From positions 1-64,000 of the forward strand of contig NW_006921555.1 of the NCBI RefSeq assembly GCF_000340215.1: a DNA stretch of 64,000 bases. The letters are read 5' to 3'. Shown here in pieces: positions 11,365 through 23,842 of this stretch (positions are counted from its first letter, which is position 1; the number at the start of each line of letters is the position of its first letter). Below the pieces are notes generated by a model. The model was not told the DNA's origin. It saw only the letters and a program-made list of their open reading frames with translations, and made no database searches. The DNA is from Pseudocercospora fijiensis CIRAD86. Lineage: Eukaryota; Ascomycota; Dothideomycetes; Mycosphaerellales; Mycosphaerellaceae. A program made the position numbers and the translations under genes.

Positions 11365-13130
11365 GGGATTATCGATAGGATACTAGATAGATAGTTCGCG
11401 TATATACCCGTATATACTAATCTTCGCAAGTTCTACTACTACTTAGTAGTTACTTAGTAGATAGGCTAAGAGTAGTAAAGCGTCCTACGAGTCTTATTAG
11501 TTATATTTATACTACTACTCGAAGAGGTTCGTTAACCGTAGGCGATAAGATTTCTACGTATACTAGTAGACTTTACTATTCTAGCGATATATAGATACTA
11601 TAACGACGAAATAGTTAAGTATCTAAGGATAGTATTATACCGGATAAACGAATAGAAGAATATATTTCGCCTATATAGGGTAATAAAGGTATAGAAGAGG
11701 GCCTAGCAAGAGGCGAAGACTACTATACGAAGAACGAACGATTTAAATAACAACGATGCGGTTATAATAGACGAGGACGACGAAGCTAACGAGCTAATAA
11801 TAATATAAATAGAAGGGCACTTTAATATACCGAAATTATACGGTATAATATATGCCCCGAGCTATATTAAGACGTTCGGCAATCTTCTAGACTTAAATAC
11901 TAGCTATTTCGAGTACAAATACTATAAACTACTAAAGCTTACATTTCGGCTAATAAATAAGAAGCCTAGCTAGGAAGAAAGTATACTAGATAGCGATACT
12001 AATAGATTAAATATATAGGCCGAAGACGATAAAGAATATATAGCAATTCCTATAAATACTCGTACCGTTAAGGAGTATATATAATAGCTAATAATGCTAA
12101 CTATAGTACGGCTAGTAGAGGATATTCTAGGATACTAGCCCGAGAAATAGAGGAACGGAAAGAAATCGGTTAAGTAGATTATAATAAAGGAGGCTATAGC
12201 TATAATAGAAGAGAACTTAGGTCGCGACTTCCGATAAGCGATTATAGTATTCGTACGGTAATAGGGTACCTACGATAAGAATAGCGTATTAAGCACCGTA
12301 GCCGACCCTAACGATATCGTAACGGACTATATATACGTCCTAGATATAGAGATCTACTTCTACGGTAGAATCCGATACTAGAAGCCTACGGGTAAGGATA
12401 TAGAATATCCTAACGTAGTAGTAGCCGACTTCGCGAGATATATACTAAACTAGGAGGGGCTCTATAGTAATAGACGTTATAATTTTATATAGGTATAGGA
12501 TTACAACGTTAATTGTATAGAAACACCTAATATATTAGCGGTTCGATTCGGCGGTCGCCTACTAGCGTAACTAAAGTACGTAATCTCGATTAATATAGAA
12601 ATAGGAATTAAATATAGGAAGAGGCTTAGGACGAAATAGAGACCCGTTATAGGCGTTTTTATTAAACTTTACGACTATATTAACGACAAGAGCGAGTATA
12701 AGGATACGTATAGTCTAACGACAATCTAGCTATAGCGTCTTTTACTATACTATAGTAGACTTAAAGGGCGACGGGTATATAGCCTACTACTAGTCTATTA
12801 TATATTATACGCTATATCTATAGATAAAGGCGCCTTATATAGGACTCGCTATATTAATAGTATAGTTGATTTCGAGACGTATAATACAATTTACAACGAG
12901 GAATAGAAGAATAAGGAAATGCGAGCTATAAAGGCTTATAGGCGAGTAGTAAAAAGGTAACGTACCGAGTAGAGTATATAGAAATCGTATCTCCGAAATA
13001 TAGAGGATAATAATACTAAGGCGGCGAAGAATGATTTTATAGTTAATAGAGAACGTATAATATAGAATATAGCGATATATAGTAACGACGGTTAATATAA
13101 TAGTAATATACTTAAACCTATAGTACTACT
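11365..13130 (+). pseudogene. Plavaka/KDZ-type transposase relic, C-terminal part
   Basis: Continuation of the frame interrupted at 4640. The segment near 11568-11670 reads 'DFTILAIYRYYNDEIVKYLR' and then 'VLYRINE', the conserved block after the Plavaka catalytic core. The segment at 11820-11960 reads 'FNIPKLYGIIYAPSYIKTF' and 'NLLDLNTSYFEY', matching the FPK.H...Y...F.G..NYNTE.TE pattern near the domain end. Further in-phase stretches continue to about 13100 ('VFIKLYDYINDKSEYKDTY'). With 2440-4640 this gives an element coding length of about 4 kb, normal for the group. RIP-type stops occur throughout. No 8-bp target duplication or terminal repeat was located. Confidence 0.7.
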
Positions 13131-13269
13131 AGTATATTCTAGTTTAGACCGAGTCGACTAATACGACCGAGTCGACGAGTCGATAAGTATTAATATAGTA
13201 CTATACGAATAGTATAAACATTACTAACGACTACGACTACGAGCGACCTAGAGCGATCCTATATATATA

Positions 13270-13380
13270 AAAATTTACCTAAGCGATCCTATCGATCGCG
13301 TCGATCGCGATCCGACTCGCGCCTAGATCGCTTAGGATCGATAGGATCGCTTAGGATCGATAGGATCGATAGGATTAACG
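13270..13380. repeat. Palindromic GGATCGATA/GGATCGCTTA cluster
   Basis: A 19-bp perfect inverted pair (13278-13296 with 13337-13355) is embedded in a run of GGATCGATA and GGATCGCTTA motifs, with a GC-rich centre 'gatcgcgtcgatcgcgatc'. It lies just past the last KDZ-like codons, so it may be the subterminal transposase-binding region of that element. No matching cluster was found at the left end. Confidence 0.75.
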
Positions 13381-13780
13381 CGATTAGAAAAAAGGTTTCT
13401 ATAACGGTCGTCTAGTACTCGATAGCCTTAAAGGCGAGTATATAACCTCCTCTCGACGTTATTATAATCTCGTTCGTATACTAGACTATTTCGACTATCG
13501 TCTCGTTATTACCCTTCCTAGTATAGCGCCTAGTATATATATAATATCGGTTAGTATATCTTAAAGTTTCGTATAGTAAGGTAAGAAGTAGTAGATATAT
13601 ACTAGTAGCTATAGGGAAATACCCTTTCTTTTATAGTATCGTATCGTTAGGAATAGCTAGGTAGTAAATAGCTAGCTACCTTTTTTTTATTTCCTAGCTA
13701 CCTAACTACTAGATTTTTTTTTCCTAGCTACCCTAGCTAGCCTAACTACTAGAATTTCTTTCCTAGCTACCCTAACTACC
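13381..13780. repeat. Non-coding stretch with CCTAGCTACC repeats
   Basis: From about 13650 to 13790 a degenerate unit of 30-40 bp ('tttcctagctaccctaac' with T-rich spacers) is repeated at least three times. 13381-13650 shows no gene that I can support. Confidence 0.6.
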
Positions 13781-15185
13781 TAAATTTTGCCTTCTATACG
13801 GTAGCTCTCTCCTACTAACGGAACCGAGCTACTATACCTAACGAATCTAAGCTCGTTTTTAGTCTTAATCTATCCTCTTTCGGCGTAAGACACTCGATAA
13901 GCAAATGCTTAGGCCGAGTCTAACTACGAAACCTAAGACTAACTAATAGCTCTATTAACTAATCCTAATCCTCGAACTCCTTCCGCTTCTTAGTAAAAAC
14001 CTTAAAGAGCGCTCGAGCTTCGTCGGGTACCTACGGAGTAGTCGAGATAAAGCCGTATAGCTAAAATAGGTAATCCTTCGGAGGCTTATATAGAGATTTA
14101 GAGAATTCTAACGCTAACCTATCCTACTAGTAGCTTAGATTCCGGATATAAGCCCTCTCTACCTTAGTAAAGATTTTATATAGTAGTAGTACTCTACCCT
14201 TAAGAAACGCTTTCTATTTAACTATTAGTATCTACCGGCTACGAACGCCGGCTATATATACCGAGTATAGAATAATTACCTATACCCCTTCCTCCTTTAG
14301 TAACACTTCTACCGTCCCTAGATACCTAGCCCCGATCGTATTAATCGTAAGCTACTTTGCCTTTATAGACGCAAAGGCTTCGCTCTAATACTAATAAAGA
14401 AACTTCTACTCTATATCGAGGATATAAAGACGACTAGCCTCGATTCTAATCCTTACTAGCTTTTCGTAGTAGCTTTAACTATAATTTTCTAGATTAATAG
14501 GACTTATACCTTAGCCCTTTACTAGTATCTCGTCTCTTTAACTATACTCGATCTACTCCTAGCGCTTATTATCTATAGCGTTAGGCCCTAAGACTATACC
14601 TATTACTAGATCGACGTATAGTATCTCCTCGCTTTTTTTAGTCCCTTTATTCGTAGTATTAAGCTCTGTCGCGGTATCCTAAACTCTAGTATTATTATTA
14701 TTAGCTATCTAAATATCTCCGTTACTATCGGTCGTATCGATAGAGGTAGCGGCTATAGGTCTAAATACTATTAGTTACCGTTTTAAAGAAAAATATACCG
14801 GCTATAGCTACCGGCTATAGCTGCTAGCTATAGCTACTAGCTACGGCCGCTAGCTAGATTAACTTACGCTACTAGAACTTCGCGCTCGAAAACTAGCCGC
14901 AATTCTTTCCTCCTCTTAGCCTTCTCTTAGGTTGTCTCCTTATTCTAACCTTTACTTTTTTCTATAGGCGCTAGCTATCGATAGAATACCTTATTCCGTA
15001 CCTTTCTTCTCTTATCCTTAGCTCTTTTATCCTTATCTATCTTCTCCTTTCTCTCGCGGTCTCGTACGGAATTCTTCTTCGTAGAGTACTCCTCTTTAGT
15101 CTTACGCTTTTTAGTTAGATACTTAGGTAAAACAAACTCGCGGTTTTTAGTTCTATCTTCTATTTAGCGCGCGGCGCGCTTCTCT
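13781..15185 (-). pseudogene. RIP-degraded basic protein frame of unknown family
   Basis: A minus-strand frame of about 450 codons, read from 15185 down to 13781. The N-terminal part is very rich in Lys, Arg and Glu ('KKRKTKEEYSTKKNSVRDRE', 'KDKRAKDKRRKVRN'). A linker interrupted by AGCTATAGCCGG repeats (about 14790-14860) may be an intron or insertion. The C-terminal half reads 'EAFASIKAKQLTINTIGARY', 'FKVFTKKRKEFED' and 'HLLIECLTPKED'. Stops are TAG/TAA only. A gag-like or ORF1-like nucleic-acid binding protein is possible because of the basic region, but there is no zinc knuckle and I do not recognise it. It is not in gag position for the pol fragment to its right, which lies on the same strand but upstream of it. 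Confidence 0.45.
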
Positions 15186-15720
15186 CTTACTATTATAAGG
15201 AAACGGGGCGGGGGCGTAGCGTATAGTAGTTATTATCGGTATAGGTATAGAGGAAGAAGTTAAAAGATATAAGAATATCGCAAAGCCCTAATAGTTGCCG
15301 CCTACGTAACGTTATATAGGTAAGCTTTCGTAACTACGGCAACTACGCCCCGGTAATAGTAACTACGCCCCGGTAACGGGAACTACGCCCTAGCAACGTT
15401 AATAGAGTATAGTAAATATAACCTAGTAACTATTATAGCCGGCAATCGTAGCCGGCAGTCGAATAAGAGTATTCTTATAGTAAAACTACGCCCTAGCAAC
15501 GGTAAAAGAGCGTAGTAAATGTAATATAGTTACTAATATAGCCGGCAATCGTAGCCGGCAGTCGAATAAGAGTATCCTTATAGTAAAACTAATATAGTCT
15601 CTAGTTTAAACTAGGAATCTATATAGTTCGAAAAAACTAAACCGGAACTAGGGAGCTAGTTCGCCGCTAAGAAACTAAACTATATACGTTTAGTAGTTCG
15701 GAAACCGAACTACTACGGGG
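15186..15720. repeat. Tandem repeats with ACTACGCCC and AGCCGGC motifs
   Basis: Short 'aactacgccc(c/t)(a)g' units recur near 15333, 15351, 15369, 15381 and 15484. A unit of about 103 bp (about 15381-15483 and 15484-15588) contains two 'tagccggc' motifs and 'gtcgaataagagtat'. No gene is seen. 15640-15720 has a small inverted repeat around 'ttcggaaaccgaa'. Confidence 0.7.
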
Positions 15721-17900
15721 TCTAAGTACGAACGAAGGATACTACGAGAGGCTCTAGGCCGGTAAAGTCGTCTCCGAGGAGCTCGTATAGTTCCTAGCTT
15801 AGATTATACTCTTTAAGGATAGACTATTCTTTACGCTACGGGCCTTAATCTAAAGGCGAGTCTTCGTTACGCCTCGTAAGTACGTCGGCCTATAAGTTTG
15901 CTTTACCGGGCGTATACTAAATAACGAAGTTAAACTAGGAAAGAAACTTACTCTAGCGTACCCGCCTATAGCTAAGGATTTTGCTTTTAAGAAAGTAGAC
16001 GAGATTCTTATAATCCGAGCTAATCTAGATCTACGATTTAGAACTTTCGAGCTCCGGGCGATATTCTTCGAAGGCCTTAACGATTACGAAGAGTTCCTTA
16101 TTATAGATATCGTAATTATATTCCGCGGAGGACATTTTCTTAGAGAGATAGGCTATAGGTAGCTACGTATCTTCTAGGGTCGTTCGCTAAAGGAAAACGG
16201 CGCTAGTCGTACTATCGGAAGTATCGGTTTCTAGACGCGTTTCTTTATTAAAGTCGAAGTACTATAGGATCGGTACGGTCGTAAAACTTTACCGTAGCTA
16301 GTCGAAGGCTTCTTAGAAGGCCGGAAACTATTCGAATTTAACGTCTTTCTACGTAAGTACTGTAAGTAGACGGGCGATTTCGCTAAAATTCCGTATAAAT
16401 CTCCGGTAGAAGTTAGCGAAACCGAGGAAGCTTTAGACTTCTTTTACGTTTTATAGTACTCCTTAGTTTAGAACGGCTTCGATTTTGCCGGGATCTATTC
16501 GGATACCTTCTAAAGAGATAATAAGGCCGAGGAATTTTACCTCTTACTTATAGAATTCGTACTTATCGATATCGATATATAGTCTAGCTTCTTCGAGTTT
16601 CTAAAGTACCTTTTCGATATATTCGTAGTATTCTACTTTAGTTTTACTATAAATTAAGATATCGTCTATATATACTAAAACGAAGGCGTCTAAGAGTTCT
16701 TTAAGCGTATTATTAATATATAATTAGAACGTACTAGGTCCGTTATAGAGTCCGAACGCTAAGACTAGGTATTCGAAAAGGCCGTAACGGGTTCGGAAGG
16801 CTATTAGCTATTCGTCTCCCTCGGTAATATAGATCGCGTTAAAGGTAGCGATTACGTCGAGCTTAGTAAACTAGTAGGCTTTTAAAAGACGTTCGAGCGT
16901 TTCGTTTATAAGAAGAATTAGGTAGCGGTTCTCTTTCGTTAACGCGTTAAGGCCCCGGTAGTCTATATAGAAGTAGAGAACTCCGCCGGGTTTCTAGGCA
17001 AATATAACTAGTACAGACGCTTCGGAGGAACTAGGGCGGATAAAGCCCTTTTATAAGTTATCTTCTACGTATTTTTTTAGTACGAGTAGCTTATCTCGAG
17101 ATATAGAGTAGAGAGGAACGTACGGCGGCGGCTTACTATCGATTAGCTCGATTTTATAGTCGATACCTAGCCGGTACGGTAGTAGAATATCGGCGTTCTT
17201 CTTCGAAAACTAGTAGAGTCGGTACTAATACTCCTTTAGTAGTTTCGTTCTTAGATCTATCGGTTCTTCGTCGAACTTTCGGATAGCCCTCTCGATATCT
17301 TATATTATTATAGCAAGGATCTAAGTACGTTTACTATAGGCAAGACGCGAGAAGGTAGCCGCGCTAATAGCGAATATAGTACGATCTCGGGGAGTATCGG
17401 GGATAGAACTAAATTCGCTAAAGTAGTACTCTATATAATACTTACTCGTAAAGGATAGAGATTCGGAAGCCTAGTCGATAACCGGGTTATACTTTTTAAG
17501 CTAAGGAAGACTAAGAATAACGGGGCAAGTCTTCGGGAGTTTCGTAAGAAAAAGTTCTTTCTATTCTACGATAGTAGCTTCTATTCGCGTAAGGCCGTTA
17601 CGCTTTAGCCGGTAGCCGAGAGGGTTTCTAGGAGTCCCTTTAGGATCTCATTCGTAGACTAGTCTCGTATTATACTAGCTTCGGTAGACCCGGCCTAGCG
17701 AGATACTTCCGCGTATTAGAGCGCGGAGCGCGTAGGTTATAGCTAGGCTTCTATCGTTTATTACCTAGTATAGAGACTCTCGAAGGTACGATAAATCTTA
17801 TCCCTAGTTATCTTAGGCGTAGTAGGGGTAGCGTTCCCCTAGCTATCTTACTCGGGTTCCTAATAAACCTTAGCGTTTCCTATAATAAACATCGAACCTA
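15721..17900 (-). pseudogene. Gypsy-6a pol fragment (RT and RNase H), 5' and 3' truncated
   Basis: A Ty3/Gypsy pol piece on the minus strand. RT runs from about 17000 down to 16380: 'YIDYRGLNALTKENRYL', 'FTKLDVIATFNAIYI', an intact YIDD catalytic box at 16661-16672, and 'SFLGFANFYRRFIRNF'. RNase H follows to about 15870: '[20 protein letters not shown]', '[17 protein letters not shown]', 'QYTPGKANLQADVL'. The frame ends before any integrase. Upstream, 17411-17553 is almost identical (inverted) to 63858-64000, linking it to the protease region of the copy at the window end. Stops are RIP-type. No LTR was found on either side, so this is a fragment. Confidence 0.85.
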
Positions 17901-18086
17901 ATATTACAGATAAGTAACGCGTACGTAGATACTAGATATAAGACTTAATAGGTTCGATAAAAAGCTAAGTCTATCTACGTAAATCCGAATAGTTTTATAT
18001 AGTACGCTAAGCGCTAAGTAGTAGGTTAGAGTCGCGTAGGCCGAATGCCTAAGGCTAGCGCTTTCTACCTAGGGCGTAGCCCTTTA
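17901..18086. other. No recognisable feature
   Basis: Short spacer between the Gypsy-6a fragment and the solo LTR. No frame or repeat that I can support. Confidence 0.5.
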
Positions 18087-18404
18087 CAATTACTCTATTA
18101 TATATAACGATAGTATAGTTAGGGTTAAACATTGTATTGTTATTAGAAGGTGAGGTTTAATATAGTTATATAATAAGGTAGTTAACCGTTTAATTTAGCG
18201 CGGCTAGATAGCTTAGTCGACCTACTAAGTTAGCGGTAATAGAGGTTAAGATTAGAATATAGATAGGCTACGAGGGCGCGGCCTATAGAAGGGAAGCGTA
18301 TATTAGAGGCTATAGGTAATTAGTATATAACTAGCTCGAGTAAAGCTAGGGTCTTAGTACCTTAGGTAGGGCTTAGCGCTTAGCGTTAGGCTAACTAGCC
18401 TACC

Positions 18405-18712
18405 TATAAGAACCTAAGCAAGTAAAGTCTCCTACCCTGCCTTAGCAAGCTTATATAATAATTATATAATATTATTACGTATACTGCGGTACTGCCCCGC
18501 TAGCGTAAAGCCTACTTAGCGTATACGCGGAAAAGCTTAGTCGCTCGTACGGATATACTCGGTAGCCGGCGCGGTAGATATACTATCCGTACGTAGCCTA
18601 ATTAATAGTAAACGCTCTGCCCTATTCTCGGAAAGGCACGGTTTAGTTCTACTATCTACTACTAAGATTAGTAGAGAGTATTCTATACGTTACTATATAC
18701 CTATTTCTTATA
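18405..18712 (+). repeat. Gypsy-2 left LTR (308 bp)
   Basis: Matches 25081-25389 with scattered, mostly RIP-type differences. Ends TATAAG...CTTATA, originally TGTAAG...CTTACA. Contains 'ttatataataattatataat', a TATA-like region. Confidence 0.93.
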
Positions 18713-20150
18713 GTTCTAAACCGTCTACCCTTCGTAGCGGCCTATAGAACCCCGAAGGATAGACGTAAGCGATCCGAATATACCGGGCGCGGAAACCGCG
18801 TAAAATAATATATTAGGAGCGCTAGTAGTATTAGAAAACGACGCGGCGATATAATAATACGAAGCCGAATATTAGGTATAATAGGAAGCGACCTACCTAT
18901 AGCTCGAATAGTTCCTAGCTAAGTAGGAAGTGCTTAGGCTAGAAGTATAGGCTTAAGAAGCTAAGCGAGAAAATACGCGTCTTCGTACTCTTAGGGATAT
19001 AGGCGATATATAGGCTCCGAGTAGCGGTACCGCCGGCGGAGTTTCTATAATAATCCCTTCCCTAGGCGACGACGACGATAGTAAGGACGAGGTAGAATTA
19101 GCGGACGAGTCGATTTAGAGGCCTAAATCCTAAAGAGCTAAATCCCTCTCGTATCGACTATCTCTTTCCGGAAGTGCGCTAAGCGTAGCTACTATACTTA
19201 GTATAAGCTACGTAGTCGCTAGTCTTACGGCTATTAAGCCTCGCCTAAAGGAACCTAAACCCTTTAAAGGCGATACGCTTAAGGAATCGAGGCGATTCCT
19301 TTAAGAACTTTCTATTACCTTTACGCTATCTAGAGCTATCTATTATATAGACGAAAGCAAGGTACTTTATAGTATTATATACCTCGTAGGCGATACGTAG
19401 GAGCGATAGTATAACGAAAACAGCCTTAAGGACCTATAGAATTATACCTGCTAGGACTTTAAAACCTTCTATTAGGACTACGTCGGGGACCCTATAAACC
19501 GTATACTAGACGTAACCCTCGAGTATAAGGTAGCCTACTAGCGTAAGAGACAGTTAGTCTAGAGCTTTACCCTTAAGCTCGTAGTACTCGAAGATTAACT
19601 TAGCGACTATAGCGAGGAATATAGGATCCGCTATCTCCTCGTTAAACTCTAGCCGGCGATTCGTAGCGCGATTATTAAATACTATACGATACTAACGACG
19701 CGTTACGAACTCGTAGAGCTTACGACGCGTATCGAGACCCCTAATAAGCTATCTAGTAAACGTAAGGATCGCGACCCCGATAAAGCCGAAGGTAGTAAAG
19801 GTAAGAAGCGTCGATCTAATAGTTATACCTATAAGCCGTAGTCGAATCGCGACTACGGAGTAGGTAGGAAGTATACGAAGAACGATAACTCGCAAAGTAG
19901 GTATAATATTAGTAAGTTCGAATATTATAGCTATCGTTAGAAAGGCTATTGTAAGAATATATACCTAAACTGCTATCTCTAGAAGGACGACAACCCTATA
20001 GTATATAAGGTCGCCGCTAACGCTAAGGAAAAGAAGAACGACCCGAAGGCTAAGGGAAAAGATAAGGTACCTCCTAAGAGCTAGGGATAGGTACGAAATC
20101 TTAACTAAGTAGCTTAGTAGTAGTAGTATCCGTAGGGCGCGTATATAGAG
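18713..20150 (+). pseudogene. Gypsy-2 gag remnant
   Basis: Gag relic. An N-terminal helical, Gln/Glu-rich part at about 18880-18990 ('EVQAQEAKRENTRLRTLRD') suggests a coiled coil. An acidic linker follows ('GDDDDSKDEVELADES', about 19065-19105). The capsid core spans about 19245-19660: 'PKPFKGDTLKESRRFL', 'YSIIYLVGDT' and 'FKTFYQDYVGDP'. The nucleocapsid at about 19915-19980 reads 'EYYSYRQKGYCKNIYLNC', a CCHC-like knuckle with Cys/His codons turned to Tyr by RIP, followed by a Lys-rich tail. Order and spacing fit a chromovirus gag. The start codon is unclear. Confidence 0.75.
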
Positions 20151-23100
20151 CAATCGTTACGTAAAAGGGGGAAGTCGCCGTCGAATGTCCGCTAGATAAT
20201 GCTACTAACATTAATATAGTATCGTAAGAATTCGTCCTATAATACTAGCTTTAGCGGATTGTTAATACTATACTACCTAGTACCGATAGTTTCTAGGGTA
20301 ACCGAGGATACTACTATAGAGCGTATTATCTACGCTTACGGATCGCCGACTCTACCGGCTAAGAACGTATTACTACCGGAGTGTTCTATACTTTCGAAAT
20401 ACCCCTCCCTAATATTATTCTCGGTAGGCCTTAGAGGCGCGATTAAAAGGTAATCGTCGATAGCTCGACGGATACCTAGACCTATAGGAACGAAGCCGTA
20501 GCGCGTACGATACGCATACGGGAACTATAGGAATTCTAGAAGGATATACGTAACGCTCTAGACGTATATACGATTAGCGTTCGCTAGCTCTACGATATCG
20601 CTAAAGGGTCCTCCTTACTAGAAGAATTTAAAGACTTCGAAGACGTCTTTACTATAACGCCCGAAGCGCGACGTAAGCTCCCTAAAGATGTAAAGTATAC
20701 TATCGACCTAATCCCTAGAACGAAGCTACTATATAAACCTCTCTACTATTCTTTAGGAAGAGAGCTTAGCGACCTTTGTAATTACCTAAGCTTAGCCTTA
20801 GAGAATAATTAGATCTAGCTTAGTATAAGCGCGGTAGGTACGCCGATCCTATTCGTACTAAAGAAGGATAGTAGTCTAAGACTCTACGTTAATTATAGGG
20901 GATTAAACGAGATTACTATTAAAAATCGTTACCCCCTGCCTCTTATTAGCGAAACGCTTAATAGGCTTAAGGACGCCGAATAGTATACGTCCTTAAACCT
21001 CTAGGATACGTATTACCGTATCTATATTAAGTAGGGCGACGAGTAGAAGACTACGTTCCGTACGCAGTACGGGCACTTCGAGTATAAGGTAATACCTTTT
21101 AGGCTTACTAATACTCCTACTACGTTCTAAGGATACATTAATAGGGCGTTAGCTAGCCTATATCGTCTATCTTAACGATATCCTTATCTATAGCAAAACG
21201 CGAGAGGACTACGTACGAGACGTACGCGCTATCCTTACGCGGCTTAGAAAGTTTATATTATATATAAATAGGAAGAAATGTTCCTTCTAGAAGAAAGAGG
21301 TCGAATTCCTAGGATTTATCGTTAGTACTAAAGGCGTATCGATAGATTAGCGTAGGGTAAACGCTATTAACGGATAGCCTCGCCTATTAACGCTAAAGGA
21401 GGTTTAATCCTTCCTCGGATTCTATAACTTCTATCGGAGGTTTATCCCTAATTACTCCCGAATCGTTATACTACTAACCGCCCTATTAAAAGGAGCCGTA
21501 AATAGCCGAAAGCTAGAGTAGGTTTCGTAGGGCGAAAGCGAGGAGTAAGCGTTCTACTAGCTAAAGGCTACCTTTAGCTCGGCCTCGATATTGCGATACT
21601 ATAATCCTACGAAGCCCCTATATATCGAAACCGATACCTCTACGTTCGCCTTAGTAGGGATTATATTATAATAGAGCGAAGATAGGACCTAGTACCCCCT
21701 AGCCTTCTAGTTACGAAAAATAATTCCCGCTAAGATTAATTATAAGACCTATAACTAGGAGCTTCTAGCGGTTATTGAGTCCTTTAAGTATTAGCGCCCG
21801 TACCTCGACGGCGCCTAGTATACGATCCGCGTAGTTATCGACTACGCTAATCTTAAGGGCTTTATAAAGATAAAGCAACTTATCGGGAGGTAGGTAAGAT
21901 AGGCAACTTTCCTTATACCTTTTAACTTTACTATTAAACATCGGGCTAGTAAACGAAATCTAGCCGATATACCTTCGCGACGTAGCGACTATAAGAGCGA
22001 GTCGTAGGCGGCGAATAACCTTCTCCCTATATTATAGTCGAAACTAGCTCTATAGTTAAATCTACCCGAGGATATCGAGCTAATTATAAATCGCATCTCT
22101 ATTATATATATAGGGATACGAGACGCTAGTATAGCGTAAGCGGAACGTAAGAGTTTTATTAGTAGTCCTATAAGAGTACCTACTACTATCGTTAGGAATA
22201 ATAGGCCCTACTACGAGACGCCTAATATAATCCTTAGTTTCGTACGCGCTTTGTAATAACTAGAGTAAGCGAAAGGAGGAGGCTTAGACGAGATAAGCTT
22301 ACTGTTAGGTAGCTTAGCCTCGTTAAGTAGTTCTAACCTCCCGCCTAGCTTCTCGTCGTAGTAACCTTATTTACTACGGCGATGCGCTATATATCCCCGA
22401 GGACTACGTATTACGTACGTAACTAATACGTATATACTACGACGACCCTTTAGCTAGACACTTTAGTATAGCTAAAACTATAGACCTAATACGCCGAAAA
22501 TACTTCTAGCCGAAGATAGCTAAGGATATTACGGCCTATATCCGAACCTATAGAATTTATTAATAGTCGAAGGCGAAGCGCTATCGCCTATATAGCGAGC
22601 TCGCTATGCTACCTATACCGACCCGACCTTAGTAAGAATTAACGATAGACCCTATTACCGATCTCCCGCCGAGTAAGCTCGGTACCTACGTATATACTAC
22701 GATCCTTGTAATAGTCGACCGCTATACGAAGATAAGCCTCTTTATCCTAACGACGAAGAAGTATATAGTAGTAGAACTCGCGGATATCCTTTAAAGGGAG
22801 GTAATTAGGCGTTTTAGAGTACTATTAGGTATTATTAGCGATCGTAGATCGCTATTTACTAGCTAGTTTTAGAGCGACTTCTACTTCGAAGCGTATATAA
22901 AGCGTAGGCTTAGTATAGCCTTCTATCCTTAGACTAATAGGCAGACCGAACGCGCGAACTAGACCCTCGAGTAATACCTACGATACTATTACTCTAAGAA
23001 CTAGGATAATTAGGCTAAACTATTACCTTAGGCGGAGTTTGCCTATAATAATAGCGTTAATCCTACGTTACGTATAAGCCCCTTTAGGATGCTATACGGC

Positions 23101-23790
23101 TTTAATCCTAATTTAATACTAAGAGCTAATAAGCTACTAGCTCGGGACGAGCTAACTAAGGGAAGGGTACTAGTAGCTATCGACGCTACGGAGCGACTAT
23201 AGAAAGCGTATAAAACGCTTATAGAACGCTAGTAGAAAGTAGTAGAATACTAGGCTAAGCAATATAATATATACTATACTACTAAGATATATAATATAGG
23301 CGACCTAGTCTTACTATCGATAAAGAATATTAGCTTAGATATCCTAAAGAAGAAACTTAGCCTAAAGTATATAGGGCCTTTTTGTATTATCGGCGTAGTC
23401 GGAGCGTAGGCGTACCGCCTAGCGCTACTATTAAGTACGAAGATCTATAATGTTTTCTATATTTCCCTCCTCGAGCCTTAGTATAGGCGCGACGGTAAGG
23501 AGTATAAGATAAGTATACCTATCGCTAAAGGTAACGAGTAGTAGGTAGAAACAATCGTAGCAAAGAAGATAAAGAAGCAGAAGGCGTACTACCTTATTAA
23601 GTAGCGAGGTTAGCCTAAAGAATATAACACTTAGAAGCTAGCTATTTATATTAAAGATTCTATAGCGTTAGACGAGTTCGAAGCTTAAGCGAAGCGTAAA
23701 CGTAGGTAGTAATTAAAATAAAAGAAAATAAAACTTAAGAAAGGTAGTAGATACGTACTCGTTTCGCTACTAAAAAAGGCCTATTAGCCT
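20151..23790 (+). pseudogene. Gypsy-2 pol remnant (PR-RT-RNase H-IN-chromodomain)
   Basis: Protease: 'VEVAVECPLDNATNINIV' at about 20170-20225 (D-[NS]-[GA]-[AT] box damaged) and 'PLPNIILGRP' near 20410-20437. RT is at about 20760-21420: '[20 protein letters not shown]', '[20 protein letters not shown]', catalytic box at 21168-21179 reading YLND, and 'SFLGFYNFYRRFIPNY'. A one-base frame change near 21155 separates it from the upstream RT frame. RNase H runs from about 21590 ('YIETDTSTFALVGI', 'ELLAVIESFKYQRPYL'). Integrase spans about 22400-23100: 'TTILVIVDRYTKISLF', 'YPQTNRQTERANQTLE', 'AEFAYNNSVNPTLRISPF'. The tail at 23545-23660 ('QVETIVAKKIKKQ', 'YLIKQRGQPKEYNT') resembles a chromodomain. 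Stops are RIP-type. Confidence 0.88.
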
Positions 23791-23842
23791 AGGATATATA
23801 AAGGTAGCGCCGCGTAGGCGCGGCGACGGCAGGCCGCCTACT

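Noticed and set aside
19965..20153. 62-codon minus-strand open stretch
   Set aside because: Opposite the Lys-rich gag tail of Gypsy-2; hydrophobic only because it is the complement of AAG/GAT-rich coding DNA.
20259..20453. 64-codon plus-strand open stretch in Gypsy-2
   Set aside because: The protease frame in another phase contains the expected 'PLPNIILGRP' here, so this is a shadow.
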